Shown here one piece after another: positions 46,862-57,418 of a stretch of 64,000 bases of DNA. Under the pieces are notes generated by a model. The model worked only from the letters and a program-made list of their open reading frames with translations. It was not told the DNA's origin and made no database searches. The stretch's first letter is position 1; each line of letters opens with the position of its first letter. The stretch covers positions 1-64,000 of the forward strand of contig PHBX01000005.1 of the NCBI GenBank assembly GCA_002842045.1, read 5' to 3'. The translations under genes and the position numbers were made by a program. Source of the stretch: Chloroflexi bacterium HGW-Chloroflexi-3 (GTDB lineage Bacteria > Chloroflexota > Anaerolineae > Anaerolineales > Anaerolineaceae).

Positions 46862-47206
46862 TCACTCAGACCAAAATATCTTGCTATTTTCATCTTTCAA
46901 GATTGGGAACACGCCAATAACAGAATCCAGGTTTAACTTTCCATAAAGATGAGGAAATAATCCAGTGTCCGGAACCTTTTCAAGGAGTAAATTTGATTTT
47001 AACTTATTAACATCAACCTTTATCACCAACAAACCTGTTTGATCCTTATAGTACCGTTCAATTACACCTGGAATTTGATCCTTATATGAAAAATGGATAA
47101 ATTCTTCACTTGTTAAAGAATCGGGGGCATAGAATTCAGATTCTGAAATTTCATTCCAGTCAATTTGTGAAATAACATGATAGATAAATTCTTTTTTATT
47201 TGCCAC
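46862..47206 (-). CDS. DUF952 family protein (114 aa)
   Basis: The DUF952 pattern is visible: FIYHVISQIDWN, the conserved EFIHFSYKDQIPGVIERYY block, and a GLFPHLYGKLNLDSV segment near the end. The family is small, soluble and of unknown biochemical role. The start is GTG at 47206, overlapping the last 11 bases of the giant YYY protein gene in another frame, so its translation is probably coupled. AGGTGAT just upstream may be the ribosome site. No link to the neighbouring membrane glycosyltransferases is known. Confidence 0.8.
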   Translation of the reverse strand: MANKKEFIYHVISQIDWNEISESEFYAPDSLTSEEFIHFSYKDQIPGVIERYYKDQTGLLVIKVDVNKLKSNLLLEKVPDTGLFPHLYGKLNLDSVIGVFPILKDENSKIFWSE

Positions 47207-50200
47207 TGATCACCTGATATATCGTAGTACTCCCATTTGTAAAAACAGAATTCCAAACCTTGCCATCTAATTGTTGAAATTTACCAATACCTTCGCCAAT
47301 ATATTTCGCGATCTCCAATTGCCCAACAATGATATAAGAAACATCATATTTTTTAATAAAGCCTTCCGTTTCCTGAATATCTGTTGTCAGGTAGAAATTG
47401 TTGACTGCTTCCACCCGATCTGTAATCCAGGTGGAAGGAACAACTGCTCTTTGTTGCCGTTGATGCCAATTCCACCCCACAACACTAGGTAAACCGGTGT
47501 AAATGGAATAACGGCTTCCCCACCGATACTCTACTGTATTCGCTTCAACGATGACTGGGGAACCAATCACGTTTTCTTGCAACCAACGAATGGCTTGGTA
47601 GTCCTCATCAAGATTCATATTTACTCCCTCATCGAAGTAATATGAATATTTCATATATTCAATGCCATCCAAAGTTAGTGGAGTATTCTCACTTATGCGG
47701 TCATCAATTTTTTCAGCTGCTGCTGTTATTGGATATAAAGCCGCGCAGGCAAAAAGTGTAATTAATATAATCTGCCATGTAGTTTTTACTTCTGGAAACC
47801 AATGTTTGTTTATTTCTGGGATACTCCAAATGAGAGCGGCACCACTACTGACAGCAAATAATATCCAAGCCTGTAGATAAAACTTGAATACTGTATTCAT
47901 CCTGCCAATATCGCCTTTGAGAACAATCAACTCGACCATTAAAGTCAACACCAGAGCAGTACCGGTCAGGAAAAGAACAAATCTTTTGGCGTCAGATTGA
48001 TCTTTTCTTAATATTAATAATCCCGCCCACACCGTCATGGGAAAAACCAACCAGGCAATGACAATTTCTTTTGCCATTAAAAAGATTGTCAATGAAAGAA
48101 TAATTGCCAATGCCAACCATATCCAGAAGCGAAAGTTAAGTAATTTTTTCGCTTCAGATAAAGGTGTGCTTGCCAACCAAAGAATTGTTTCGCTAATAAA
48201 CCAGCCAATTAGAATAAACAGGAATAATCCCCAATGTGTGAAATAAGACCAGAAAGGTGAGTGACTGCCTGCCCAGGGTTCGATTTTTGTATATGCCTGC
48301 CCAAACCATTCGGTAAAAGGATGATAAAAAAGAAAAGCTGCAGCAACAAATACGGTCAGAATCATGATCGTTTCAACAATTCTGGCAACGAAACCGGTTA
48401 AATGATAATCTGTGCGAAAGCCCTTGCCATAACAAAGAATGGTATATAGGATGACTACCCCTCCAAGTATCAAATACGTTGGAAAATCCCATGTGTTTGT
48501 GGGTCGTAATGCGCCAATAGTGACAGCTCCAACCAGGATCGATATGAATTTTACAAACCAGCCTGGAAGATTCTCATTAAATTTCCATTTACTGAAAAGA
48601 ATGGAAAGAGACCAGGCAATCGCCATAACGGTGACAGGCATGGCAATTACGTGTGCATGTGGATCAGCATAAACAAATGAAAAGAATGGAAATTCAGTAA
48701 TAGGTTCTTGTGGTAATGCCCTGCTGGGTACCCAATACCAATCACCTGGATAAAAAGGAAGATTATGCCCGCTAAAAAAACCACCTAGCCCCTTAATTGT
48801 CCATAACCAACGTTCAAAGAAACTTGCGCTATCAATAACACCGTCAGGAGAACCAATTCTTTGTAATCCATGCCATATCATTCGTATGGTACCAAGATTT
48901 CCCAGGATTAAAGTTAGGACCAATCCAACTAAGCCAGCTTTTCCTTCAGAGGAATTATAGATTTCTTTTATAGATTTTTGCGAGGTATAGTTGGAATCAT
49001 TTTCTTTTTTATAAAATGAAACCAGATTCCAAACAATACTGAATGCCCCAATTCCAACAAAACTGAATAGTGTCGGTAATACGATGTTGTAAGCAACCGA
49101 CGGTATTATTCCTAACCATTTGATGAAAATTCCAATGATGACAAATCCATAATAGTAATAATTGATATATCCCCCTGCATACCAGGGATCATAAGGTGGA
49201 AAAGTGGTGCTTTTGATTACTGCATTCAAGTAGGAGAAATCCATTGGTTTTTCTCCACCTTTTCCAGGATGCCATAAATCCGGATTTCCCAATCGAATCA
49301 ATAAGAATGCTATGAACAATACCAAAGTGACAATTTCAATCCAAATAAAAAGTGATTTTAATTGTTTTACATCTGTAAAGATTGCTTGTTTTGTTAAATA
49401 TCCGATCAGGAAACTAACTATTGCGACAATTCCGATGACTATCCAGATAAAGCCCCTGGTTATAGAAACCCCATAAGATCCACCAATCCATACGAATAAT
49501 GCAACAATAAGCATCGCAAAAAGCTTGCTGAATGCATACCCCTTATCTGTGAGACCATTGAAACCTAAACGAACAATTGGGTAAAGAACCAGACCTAGTA
49601 CACTGATTGCCAGATACCAGAGTATCACAGCAAGGATTGGATATCGATTGATAATATTCGAAGTATCAAAAATATCAGACCAGGTGCCTTCGGCTTGCTG
49701 AATTTCTAATTGTTTTTCAGAAAGTTCCAAATCGGCAGGATAATCAGGAAATTCACCGGGTGTAAAGTATATAACCTTATTGAGATCTACTTCACTGAGA
49801 ATTTGTGAAACAGATACCGGATCATAATTAACTGATTTTTTGAAAATAAGCACCTTCGGGTGATCATAAACAGTAAACGCTTCATCTGCATATTGGTCAT
49901 TTATTTCAAAATTACCTATTTTTGGGTAAGACTCGAACACTTTTACAAGGTCGAAACCCAGATTTCCCTGATACATACCAGGTTTGGCGATACTATAACA
50001 TTCATATATCTGTTCTTCAGTTGGACAACCCACCAACTCTTGATAAAACCGTGTAGTCAATGGGTAACGTTCTGGAACCCTGGTTGTGGTTCCCCACTGC
50101 CGGTTGGAAGAAATGAAAATATAATCACTTTTATATAATGTTGAAATAAATCTCTCGAGTTTCTCTTGATTATCTTCCCAATACATCTCAAATGTAAGAT

Positions 50201-52103
50201 CTTTTTGGTAAATGCCACCATATGCATCATAACCATCCGTACGCAAAGGTAGACCGTCATCCCATACAGATTCATTGGCGGTAGCGCTCCCTAGTAATGT
50301 GACAACGCCTGCTCCTTCGTTTTCGAGGACAATTTGATAGGTATGATTTACTTCCAGAATTAACGGAGGATTAATCTTCACAGAATATTGATCTAATTTC
50401 TTAGAATCATATTGATCAAATGGTTCAATTAACTCAGATCTGGTCAGGATTTGCCCGGAATTTTCAACATCAAAAATCGAAACCGCTAACTTTTCATCCG
50501 ATTGGCCAATATTCTCTTGTTGAATGATTTTTACAAATGTGATTTCCTCAAGAAGACCAACCTCATCTACATTGAAATGAGAGGAAAATGAATTGTCCTG
50601 AGAGAGTGGAAAATCATATGGATAGGAGATATTTTTTTGATTTTTTTCTCCATCCTGCTGAATAATCAGATTGATGGGGCCAGGTACATTCTCATAAATC
50701 CAGCGGGATGCTTCAATTCTGGTAACGGGCTCTACGTAAATTGAGCTGAACATAAACGCCCAGATGAATGTGCCAACGATTGATACAACAGATAGGATTC
50801 CACCAGTGATTTTTAATGGCTTAGACCATCCTGTTTTGTCAGGTTTATACGTAAAAAGAAAATAGATCATCCAGGCAGCGATCAAAGCAAACATCGGGTA
50901 TACAGGCATTTGATATCGCATCACTGAATTGCCAAGCGACGATTGCCAGAGAAAATAACCCATCGTCCAGACCCACAGAAGCAGATATTTTTTCCACTCA
51001 CCTCGTAAAATTCGCCAACCCATTGTTAAAACGCCTGACCAGGCAACAATACTGAGTGGTAAACCTAACCCCCATAAAGAGAGATTTTTCCCAGAAAAAA
51101 AGAAATTTCTACGTGCCCATTGCAAGGCAGGTGGGAAATCTACTTTTCCGCTGGATTGTGCGCTTACCTCCCGTAAATTGTCCAACCACAATGAATTAAG
51201 GTGAATGCCAAAAAACCCTGGTCCATCAAAGGCATACGGTTGAAATATTCGAAATGATAAAAATGCAAAAAATCCACCGATGACCAGATCTCTGAGAATG
51301 AGCTCGCCTTTTTTCCCTGGATCCTCTATCGGAATTTTTTCCCAAAGGATTAGGAAAGAAAGTGGAAGTAATATAGCAATTGTAACCGTATTAATTTTCG
51401 ATGCAGCAGCTAGACCAACCACAATGCCAAAAAGAATCGAAAATATGAATGTTCTAGGACTGGGAAGCCAATTTTTCTTTTTGCTAGAACTTTCAGTATC
51501 CTCAGATTCATCTTCGGTTTCTAAATTTTTTCCTCGGGAAAAATCATGTTGGGATATGATGACAGCTATATAAACTGCCAGTGTTGTAAAAAAAGTAGCA
51601 AATGTATCTACGGTAAAAAAATGGGATTGTTGAATTTGAAGTACCGCCATGCCTGCAAATGCAGCTGCCAATAACCCAACCCATTGATTGAACAACTTCT
51701 TTCCGATAAAAAATAAAAGAATGACACTCCCCAAATCGAAGATACTGGATAAAACCCTGCCAACCTGTGTAATTTCATTCCAACCGACGAAATCAAATAA
51801 ACCTTCTGTTACATACCGGGTGAGAATGACAGGAAAATCTCCATAAACAAAGAAACCATGTCCACGATTGTGAGGATTTAAGGAGGAAATGTGGGTGTTG
51901 AAATAGCTTCCTATGGAATCAACAGAATCCAAACTTGCTCCTACCCAGATTAAGAAGCGCTCATCTGGATGCAAGTACATGTATTCACCCCAAAAAATAC
52001 CTCTTATGCGAAAGAAAACACTTCCAGCAATAATAATTAATAAAAGTATGGCTACCAGGATTGTTGTATTTTTTTTGTTTTTCGAGTTCGCAATGTTATT
52101 CAT
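47196..52103 (-). CDS. Giant GT-C / Chlor_Arch_YYY (DUF2298) membrane protein (1635 aa)
   Basis: The N-terminal half (about 1-470) is a polytopic GT39-like region with the acidic LHPDERFLIWVG motif after helix 1. About 470-800 is mostly soluble. The C-terminal half (about 830-1635) is a second polytopic unit carrying the YYYxG signature of the Chlor_Arch_YYY family (Tyr982-Tyr985, Gly986, in GGYINYYYYG). It also has EFPFFSFVYADPHAHVIAMP, a block typical of DUF2298, and a soluble tail with WLQENVIGSPVIVEA. The YYY family is shared by Archaea and Chloroflexota and has no established function. The combination suggests a lipid-linked sugar transferase or polymerase at the membrane. SD-like AGGA lies six bases before the ATG. 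Confidence 0.85.
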   Translation of the reverse strand: MNNIANSKNKKNTTILVAILLLIIIAGSVFFRIRGIFWGEYMYLHPDERFLIWVGASLDSVDSIGSYFNTHISSLNPHNRGHGFFVYGDFPVILTRYVTEGLFDFVGWNEITQVGRVLSSIFDLGSVILLFFIGKKLFNQWVGLLAAAFAGMAVLQIQQSHFFTVDTFATFFTTLAVYIAVIISQHDFSRGKNLETEDESEDTESSSKKKNWLPSPRTFIFSILFGIVVGLAAASKINTVTIAILLPLSFLILWEKIPIEDPGKKGELILRDLVIGGFFAFLSFRIFQPYAFDGPGFFGIHLNSLWLDNLREVSAQSSGKVDFPPALQWARRNFFFSGKNLSLWGLGLPLSIVAWSGVLTMGWRILRGEWKKYLLLWVWTMGYFLWQSSLGNSVMRYQMPVYPMFALIAAWMIYFLFTYKPDKTGWSKPLKITGGILSVVSIVGTFIWAFMFSSIYVEPVTRIEASRWIYENVPGPINLIIQQDGEKNQKNISYPYDFPLSQDNSFSSHFNVDEVGLLEEITFVKIIQQENIGQSDEKLAVSIFDVENSGQILTRSELIEPFDQYDSKKLDQYSVKINPPLILEVNHTYQIVLENEGAGVVTLLGSATANESVWDDGLPLRTDGYDAYGGIYQKDLTFEMYWEDNQEKLERFISTLYKSDYIFISSNRQWGTTTRVPERYPLTTRFYQELVGCPTEEQIYECYSIAKPGMYQGNLGFDLVKVFESYPKIGNFEINDQYADEAFTVYDHPKVLIFKKSVNYDPVSVSQILSEVDLNKVIYFTPGEFPDYPADLELSEKQLEIQQAEGTWSDIFDTSNIINRYPILAVILWYLAISVLGLVLYPIVRLGFNGLTDKGYAFSKLFAMLIVALFVWIGGSYGVSITRGFIWIVIGIVAIVSFLIGYLTKQAIFTDVKQLKSLFIWIEIVTLVLFIAFLLIRLGNPDLWHPGKGGEKPMDFSYLNAVIKSTTFPPYDPWYAGGYINYYYYGFVIIGIFIKWLGIIPSVAYNIVLPTLFSFVGIGAFSIVWNLVSFYKKENDSNYTSQKSIKEIYNSSEGKAGLVGLVLTLILGNLGTIRMIWHGLQRIGSPDGVIDSASFFERWLWTIKGLGGFFSGHNLPFYPGDWYWVPSRALPQEPITEFPFFSFVYADPHAHVIAMPVTVMAIAWSLSILFSKWKFNENLPGWFVKFISILVGAVTIGALRPTNTWDFPTYLILGGVVILYTILCYGKGFRTDYHLTGFVARIVETIMILTVFVAAAFLFYHPFTEWFGQAYTKIEPWAGSHSPFWSYFTHWGLFLFILIGWFISETILWLASTPLSEAKKLLNFRFWIWLALAIILSLTIFLMAKEIVIAWLVFPMTVWAGLLILRKDQSDAKRFVLFLTGTALVLTLMVELIVLKGDIGRMNTVFKFYLQAWILFAVSSGAALIWSIPEINKHWFPEVKTTWQIILITLFACAALYPITAAAEKIDDRISENTPLTLDGIEYMKYSYYFDEGVNMNLDEDYQAIRWLQENVIGSPVIVEANTVEYRWGSRYSIYTGLPSVVGWNWHQRQQRAVVPSTWITDRVEAVNNFYLTTDIQETEGFIKKYDVSYIIVGQLEIAKYIGEGIGKFQQLDGKVWNSVFTNGSTTIYQVISGK

Positions 52104-52111
52104 TTAATTTC

Positions 52112-54292
52112 CTACGGAGTAATGCTGTTTTCTTCTTGAATTATTATTGGAGGAATATGATAAATATAAAAATCCTTTCCTTCAAACCCCGAATCATAGT
52201 TGTAAAGAATTCCATTTGGAAACATTGTCTCCAACAATGAAAGTGCATCCTGATTATCCGGTTTTAAGATAACCAGTTTTTCACCATCATCTATATTCAA
52301 TTGATTGAATTGTTCTGGCCACAAAGCATAATCTTTTGTGGGATAACCAGCATTAATGCCAACCAATCTTGTATCCACCCAATGCGGAGAAGGAACGACA
52401 TATGCTCGGTCAGCATTTCCAGTCGATCCAGTAAAATTTTTAATAATTGATCCAATCTGACTTGTATTCCACGCCCCGGCCATAAATTGTTTATCATATT
52501 GATTAAAAACCAAATCATGGTTGATCAATGTAGAAATCAGAAACAAACTCACTCCAACGATAGAAACAACAAATTTATATCTATTTCGCTTGGCTACACG
52601 CCAAACACTATAAAAAACGCGCTCAAAACCGATGGCAACAAGAATAAAAACTGGAATGATAGCCCCACCCGTTCGGTTTAAACTCGGATTCTCATCTGGA
52701 AATGCCAGAGACAAAATCGATGGCATCATTAATAATGGGACCGCAATTAAAAGAAATATATCTTCCCAATTGCGATACTTTATATATTGAATGAGTACAA
52801 TAATACTTCCCAATAAATACAAACCTGCACTGACCATATCCAACGCGGGTCTGTTGGGAATTGAATGAACCCAGGTTCCCCCATTTGAGTAAAAGAACAT
52901 CGTCTCAGCATTCCATAAATTTTTCAGAAAAATTTCACCTGCTGGTTCAGTGATTGCTCTTTCGCTCGATGTTAACCGGGTCATCATCCGGTAACTTACC
53001 GCTTCTGGATTCACCATGGTGTATTTGAAAAGCGGTAAGAATATTATAAAACTGGCAATTACCAGAACGATGAAAGCATTGACAGTTTGATTGCGAATCC
53101 CTTTGGATTGTTTGTGGATCAAGAATAATATTACGGCAACTACCACAACAACAGGAAGAAATCTGGTTGAGCTGTATCCATGCAATCCCAATCCCAAGGC
53201 AATCCCTGAATAAATAAAATCATTTCTTCGCTTCTGTCGCAATCCTCTGATCAAATAGAATAAAGTAGGTGCAGCAAACAATGGATAAAACGGAAATCGT
53301 AGTCCTACTCGGGAAATAACATTAGGCCAATATGCGATACCTGCAAATAAAAAAGCTAAAATACCTACCCATTTATTTCGTAATTCTTTGCCTAATAAAT
53401 AGATATATGGCAATGTTAAAAATCCGGCTAAAGCCGTACCAATTTTCAAGCTCAAAAAAGAGATACCGGTGTTAAAAACGATTGCCAGGAAGGCGGTCCA
53501 ATAAAATTGGAAAAATTCTCGCCCGGTATTGCGAATGAAAAATACAGGAAATTTTCCATTCAAAACATCCTTCACATCTAACAGTTTTTCTGCATGGTCA
53601 CTGAACATTTCACCCAGAACTTCATTCAACCGGTAAAAACGAAAATAAAACACCAGAAGTGTTGAAATAATGATGAATATTAACCAGGGTGTGATTTTAA
53701 TGAAGATTTGCTTATTTTTGATAGCTCGTGTGAAATTTTCAATTGAAATTTTGATTCGATCAGCTTCAAACACAGCAAGCAAAAATAAGATGAGAGAAGC
53801 CATCCATAAACTTAAGTTCAAAAAATTAAATAGAATTTCATTTGCAGTGTTCTTTTGAAATGCAAAAAAAGCTAATACAAGCAGTAATCCACTTGCGCTT
53901 AATAAGTAAAGTTTCTTTGTCGAAAGATCAAAATTTAATGATTTTGAATTTGTAATATTTTGATAATAAAAGATCGAATCTTTTGTAATGGCTGACCATG
54001 CGATCAAGACAAAACATGCAAAGAAAAAGATGATAGCAACAGCCACATTTCGATCGGGCGGTTCCATCAAGAACTGCCCAATAATTGCTAAAAATAGGGC
54101 GAGAACTAATTTAAATTGCCCCCAGTTTTTCCATATGGTAGCTGGCTTTTCATTGATTTCAGCATCTTCAACCTCGTTGATGGATACTTCTTCGTTTACT
54201 GTTGCAGTAGTAAAGAGATATTCCTCAGAAATTGAATATTTCCAAGGCATGATTTTTGCTTTGATAAAGTCTAATAAACTGGGCTCATTCAT
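52112..54292 (-). CDS. GT39-like GT-C membrane glycosyltransferase (726 aa)
   Basis: After a cytoplasmic N-terminus of about 60 residues, the chain has 13-14 membrane helices. The external loop following a helix at about 205-225 contains the acidic motif LNEVLGEMFSDHAEKLLDV, matching the GT-C catalytic D-x-E/D-H-A-E type position. A short soluble C-terminus with VPSPHWVDTRLVGINAG and GYPTKDYALWPEQ ends the protein. Extra helices before the usual helix 1 are unusual. No Shine-Dalgarno site precedes the ATG, but TATAAT lies 30 bases upstream on the minus strand (54328-54323), so the GT-C/YYY/cmk run may start here. It ends eight bases before the YYY gene. Confidence 0.78.
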   Translation of the reverse strand: MNEPSLLDFIKAKIMPWKYSISEEYLFTTATVNEEVSINEVEDAEINEKPATIWKNWGQFKLVLALFLAIIGQFLMEPPDRNVAVAIIFFFACFVLIAWSAITKDSIFYYQNITNSKSLNFDLSTKKLYLLSASGLLLVLAFFAFQKNTANEILFNFLNLSLWMASLILFLLAVFEADRIKISIENFTRAIKNKQIFIKITPWLIFIIISTLLVFYFRFYRLNEVLGEMFSDHAEKLLDVKDVLNGKFPVFFIRNTGREFFQFYWTAFLAIVFNTGISFLSLKIGTALAGFLTLPYIYLLGKELRNKWVGILAFLFAGIAYWPNVISRVGLRFPFYPLFAAPTLFYLIRGLRQKRRNDFIYSGIALGLGLHGYSSTRFLPVVVVVAVILFLIHKQSKGIRNQTVNAFIVLVIASFIIFLPLFKYTMVNPEAVSYRMMTRLTSSERAITEPAGEIFLKNLWNAETMFFYSNGGTWVHSIPNRPALDMVSAGLYLLGSIIVLIQYIKYRNWEDIFLLIAVPLLMMPSILSLAFPDENPSLNRTGGAIIPVFILVAIGFERVFYSVWRVAKRNRYKFVVSIVGVSLFLISTLINHDLVFNQYDKQFMAGAWNTSQIGSIIKNFTGSTGNADRAYVVPSPHWVDTRLVGINAGYPTKDYALWPEQFNQLNIDDGEKLVILKPDNQDALSLLETMFPNGILYNYDSGFEGKDFYIYHIPPIIIQEENSITP

Positions 54293-54394
54293 AAATCAAA
54301 ATTTGGGTCAATAATTTCTACAATTATATCCCATCCAACTTTTTATAAATTTTGTATTTTAATGTACTAATTATTATGCTGACAATAAAAAAAG

Positions 54395-55213
54395 CTATTT
54401 TTTATGAGTAATGTAAAAAGAATAAGATCCCTTTTCTTGATATGGTTCTTCATTGTATATTCTTCTGGTGAGTGCTTCGGTAAAAAATAAATTCCATTTT
54501 TGGGGAATGATGATCCATCTTTTAAATAGAAAATGGCTCATTAAGGAAGGTAGTCCAAAATAATGACCCCATTCTAATACGTGTAATGCTTTTGGAGAAA
54601 AATAATGCCACCACTTATCAATTGAAAAACCTGCTTCGGATAAACGTTTCTTCCAAACCTCTGGTGAATCACAATGATAATGTCTAGAAATCCTATTAAA
54701 GAATTTTCTGTATAGGTTCCCTAATCCAGTTAAATGAATTCCATCGAACCAACTTGAAATGGATAAATTTTTAAGAAATAAATGGTTAGGAACGCAAAAA
54801 ATAAATATCCCGTTTGGTTTTATTACTCTGGCAACTTCCTTGATAACTACATCAAGATCTTCTATATGTTCCAAAACAGAATTACTGACAACACTACCAA
54901 AATACTCATCCGGAAATGGTAATTGGTTTCCCAAACCTTGGATAACCTGCTTGTAACTTCCTTGTTTTGCTGCCAATTTGACAGGACCTGACCAGGGATC
55001 AATGCCTATATCAACAGGATGGTCAAAAGTAATCGATGCAAAATGCCCATCCCCACATCCTAAATCTAAAATCGGTTCTTTTAGGATGATGTCCTGATAT
55101 GCACGTGCTTCCACTGCGCGTAATAAACCTCTGAAATATGGCATTTCCTTTATCTGCAGCCACAAGTAATCTTTCTTCTCAGTTTCAACGGGATTTTTTG
55201 TTAATCCATTCAT
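54395..55213 (-). CDS. SAM-dependent class I methyltransferase (272 aa)
   Basis: Motif I DLGCGDGHFAS (residues about 51-61), an acidic motif II DIGIDPWSGP, and SNSVLEHIEDLDVVIKEVARVIKPNG are the marks of a Rossmann-fold methyltransferase of the Methyltransf_11 type. The C-terminal part (about 150-272) holds helices seen in enzymes that act on glycolipids or polyprenyl compounds. The start overlaps the stop of the glycosyltransferase gene by four bases (ATGA), so both belong to the glycan operon. The methylated substrate is probably a sugar or lipid carrier, by context. Confidence 0.85.
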   Translation of the reverse strand: MNGLTKNPVETEKKDYLWLQIKEMPYFRGLLRAVEARAYQDIILKEPILDLGCGDGHFASITFDHPVDIGIDPWSGPVKLAAKQGSYKQVIQGLGNQLPFPDEYFGSVVSNSVLEHIEDLDVVIKEVARVIKPNGIFIFCVPNHLFLKNLSISSWFDGIHLTGLGNLYRKFFNRISRHYHCDSPEVWKKRLSEAGFSIDKWWHYFSPKALHVLEWGHYFGLPSLMSHFLFKRWIIIPQKWNLFFTEALTRRIYNEEPYQEKGSYSFYITHKK

Positions 55214-56379
55214 CTATGAAAATTGTCCTTTGTTATGGATGCAAACAAATTTTCGTATTCCTTTGCCACTTTATCAGGTATATATTTCATTTTGATGGCA
55301 TTAAAATTATTTTTATATTGAGTAGGATTACGAAGAATTCTGATCAAAGCATCTGCTAACGCATCAGAATCTCCAATCGGAATAATTTCTCCCATATCAT
55401 GCATCTTCACAGGTTGCCTTACCCCGGGTAAATTAGAAGCAACACAGGGTATTCCATTGATCATTGCCTCAATCTGTACCAAACCAAAAGCTTCGGTCGA
55501 GTTCAAGCTTGGTAAAACCAAAACATCCAGATTGGGGTAAAAGGCTGACATTTTATCTGGATTTAACACCCCAACAAATTTCCACTTCCCCGACTTTTCG
55601 TATGCTTCAATCCTGGCAGATAATCGCTGGAAATAATTTTCCTCACCTATAATATTTTTATATGGGCCAGCGAATTGAACCTGCACATCAGGAAACTCTT
55701 TAAGCACCTTCGGCATGGCTTTTAACAATACTTCGACACCTTTTTCAGTGGCAAATCTGGCCGCCATGCCAATAACCGGTGAATGATTCTCAGGATTGTG
55801 CTCTACTCGAAATTCTTCTATCTTCTCTGTGGAAATCTCGGGTAAAACAACGGGTGGGAGGGCCACGCTTATCTTTCGTAAATATCGTCTGAGGTAAATG
55901 GAATTTTCTGCGTAATCCCTGGTATAGGTCACAATCTTATGTGCAAATATTGCTGCCAATTCATTCATCATCAACACAGCTTTATTTGCAAACCACGCCA
56001 CCACTCCGGAAGGCATAATTAAATCACAATGGTATGTGATGATGGTTGGCTTATTAAATAACCTTCCCCTCAGCGCTACGCCAGCAGCGTCGAATTGTGG
56101 CAAATGTAATTGAATGACTTCGTGTTCCAGCACTAATTTTGTTGCCAGATAGCCAAAAGCAGGCATGATCACACCTTTACTTAATCGAAACAATACTGGG
56201 ACACGAACGATATTTACGCCATCAAGAATTTCTTTCCTGGGTAATGATTTTTCGAACTGAGAAGTCAGTACCGTCACAGAATGCCCACGATTGACCAGCG
56301 CTTTCGCCAATCTTTCTGCGTAAATTGTGAGTCCGCTTGTATGGGGACGATAATATGTCAATACAATTAATATCTTCAT
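55210..56379 (-). CDS. GT4-family glycosyltransferase (389 aa)
   Basis: This is a GT-B fold glycosyltransferase of family 4: the N-terminal domain opens with VLTYYRPHTSGLTIYAERLA, and the C-terminal domain has GMAARFATEKGVEVLLKA, the nucleotide-sugar motif LNSTEAFGLVQIEAM (E-x7-E type) and a GEIIPIGDSDALADAL segment. It lacks membrane segments and would transfer a sugar from a nucleotide donor to a lipid-linked acceptor on the cytoplasmic side. It starts 10 bases after the epimerase stop and overlaps the methyltransferase start by four bases. Donor sugar is unknown, though the neighbouring CDP-sugar epimerase-like gene suggests an unusual deoxysugar. Confidence 0.92.
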   Translation of the reverse strand: MKILIVLTYYRPHTSGLTIYAERLAKALVNRGHSVTVLTSQFEKSLPRKEILDGVNIVRVPVLFRLSKGVIMPAFGYLATKLVLEHEVIQLHLPQFDAAGVALRGRLFNKPTIITYHCDLIMPSGVVAWFANKAVLMMNELAAIFAHKIVTYTRDYAENSIYLRRYLRKISVALPPVVLPEISTEKIEEFRVEHNPENHSPVIGMAARFATEKGVEVLLKAMPKVLKEFPDVQVQFAGPYKNIIGEENYFQRLSARIEAYEKSGKWKFVGVLNPDKMSAFYPNLDVLVLPSLNSTEAFGLVQIEAMINGIPCVASNLPGVRQPVKMHDMGEIIPIGDSDALADALIRILRNPTQYKNNFNAIKMKYIPDKVAKEYENLFASITKDNFHR

Positions 56380-56389
56380 AGCGCTTAAC

Positions 56390-57418
56390 CTAAGCAGTAA
56401 ACAGGTTTACATTTTCCTGTGCCCAATTAAATAATTGTTGTAAACCATTTCGTACCGAAACTTTGGGTTGCCAGTTCAATTCGTGAACAGCTTTCTGAAT
56501 ATCAGAAACATAGATTTTTTGATCTCCCGGACGCCAATCCCCCCACACAACTGGTATCTTTTTATCCAGCATTTCCTCCAGAATAGGTGAAAATTCCTTC
56601 CACACCGAAATCATCTGGTCAGCACCGCCACCAATGTTGTAAACCTCACCAGCTGCGATATCAATATTCTCGATACAGGCGTCATAAACATCCAATAAAT
56701 CTTCGACGAATAAAACATCTCTTACCTGTTTTCCATCTCCATAAATTGAAATTTGTTTTCCCGTTAAGACTGCAATAATGAACCAGGCTAACCAGCCTTG
56801 ATCTTCAACCCCAAATTGACGGGGACCATAAATACAACTTTGTCGCAATACGACAGTCGGTAATCCATAAATACGATGATAATCGCGCACGTATTGATCA
56901 CCAGTACCTTTTGAGCAACCATAAGGAGAATGAAAATCCAATGGAAACTTTTCTGAAATCCCTTGCGGAAAATCCAGATAACGATAATTTGACTCATTCT
57001 CAATGACTTTAATATCTTCCATTCCACCATAAACTTTATTGGTTGAAGCATAAAGTACGATTGGATTCTTATTGGAATTTCTTGCAGCTTCCAATACATT
57101 AAAGGTGCCGTGCGCATTGATTTCAAAATCTTCCCGCGGATTAATAACTGAAGTAGTGACTGCTACCTGACCGGCAAGATGAACAATTACATCCTTATCC
57201 ATAACTGCATTGAATAATGTTTTTTGATCTCTAATATCAGCTTCAATTAAGCTGAAAGAGCCTGTTTTGATGGATTCCAACCAGGCAAAATTTAACTTTG
57301 AACCAGGACGAGAAAGATTGTCATAAATCGCGACTTCCTCCCCTCGTCTTATCAATCGGGCAACATAATTAGAACCAATGAAACCAGCACCGCCTGTAAT
57401 TAAATATTTTTTAGTCAT
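56390..57418 (-). CDS. NAD-dependent epimerase/dehydratase, CDP-paratose 2-epimerase-like (342 aa)
   Basis: An extended short-chain dehydrogenase with the NAD motif GGAGFIGSN (residues 8-16), the ASTNKVYGG segment typical of CDP-paratose 2-epimerases (tyvelose formation), the catalytic YGCSKGTGDQYVRDY, and RQSCIYGPRQFGVEDQGW. Closest to the RfbE/WbvI type by these motifs, but other nucleotide-sugar epimerases share much of this pattern. The start overlaps the upstream flippase-like gene by eight bases, with GGAG upstream. It would supply a modified nucleotide sugar to the GT4 and GT-C enzymes in the run. Confidence 0.88.
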   Translation of the reverse strand: MTKKYLITGGAGFIGSNYVARLIRRGEEVAIYDNLSRPGSKLNFAWLESIKTGSFSLIEADIRDQKTLFNAVMDKDVIVHLAGQVAVTTSVINPREDFEINAHGTFNVLEAARNSNKNPIVLYASTNKVYGGMEDIKVIENESNYRYLDFPQGISEKFPLDFHSPYGCSKGTGDQYVRDYHRIYGLPTVVLRQSCIYGPRQFGVEDQGWLAWFIIAVLTGKQISIYGDGKQVRDVLFVEDLLDVYDACIENIDIAAGEVYNIGGGADQMISVWKEFSPILEEMLDKKIPVVWGDWRPGDQKIYVSDIQKAVHELNWQPKVSVRNGLQQLFNWAQENVNLFTA

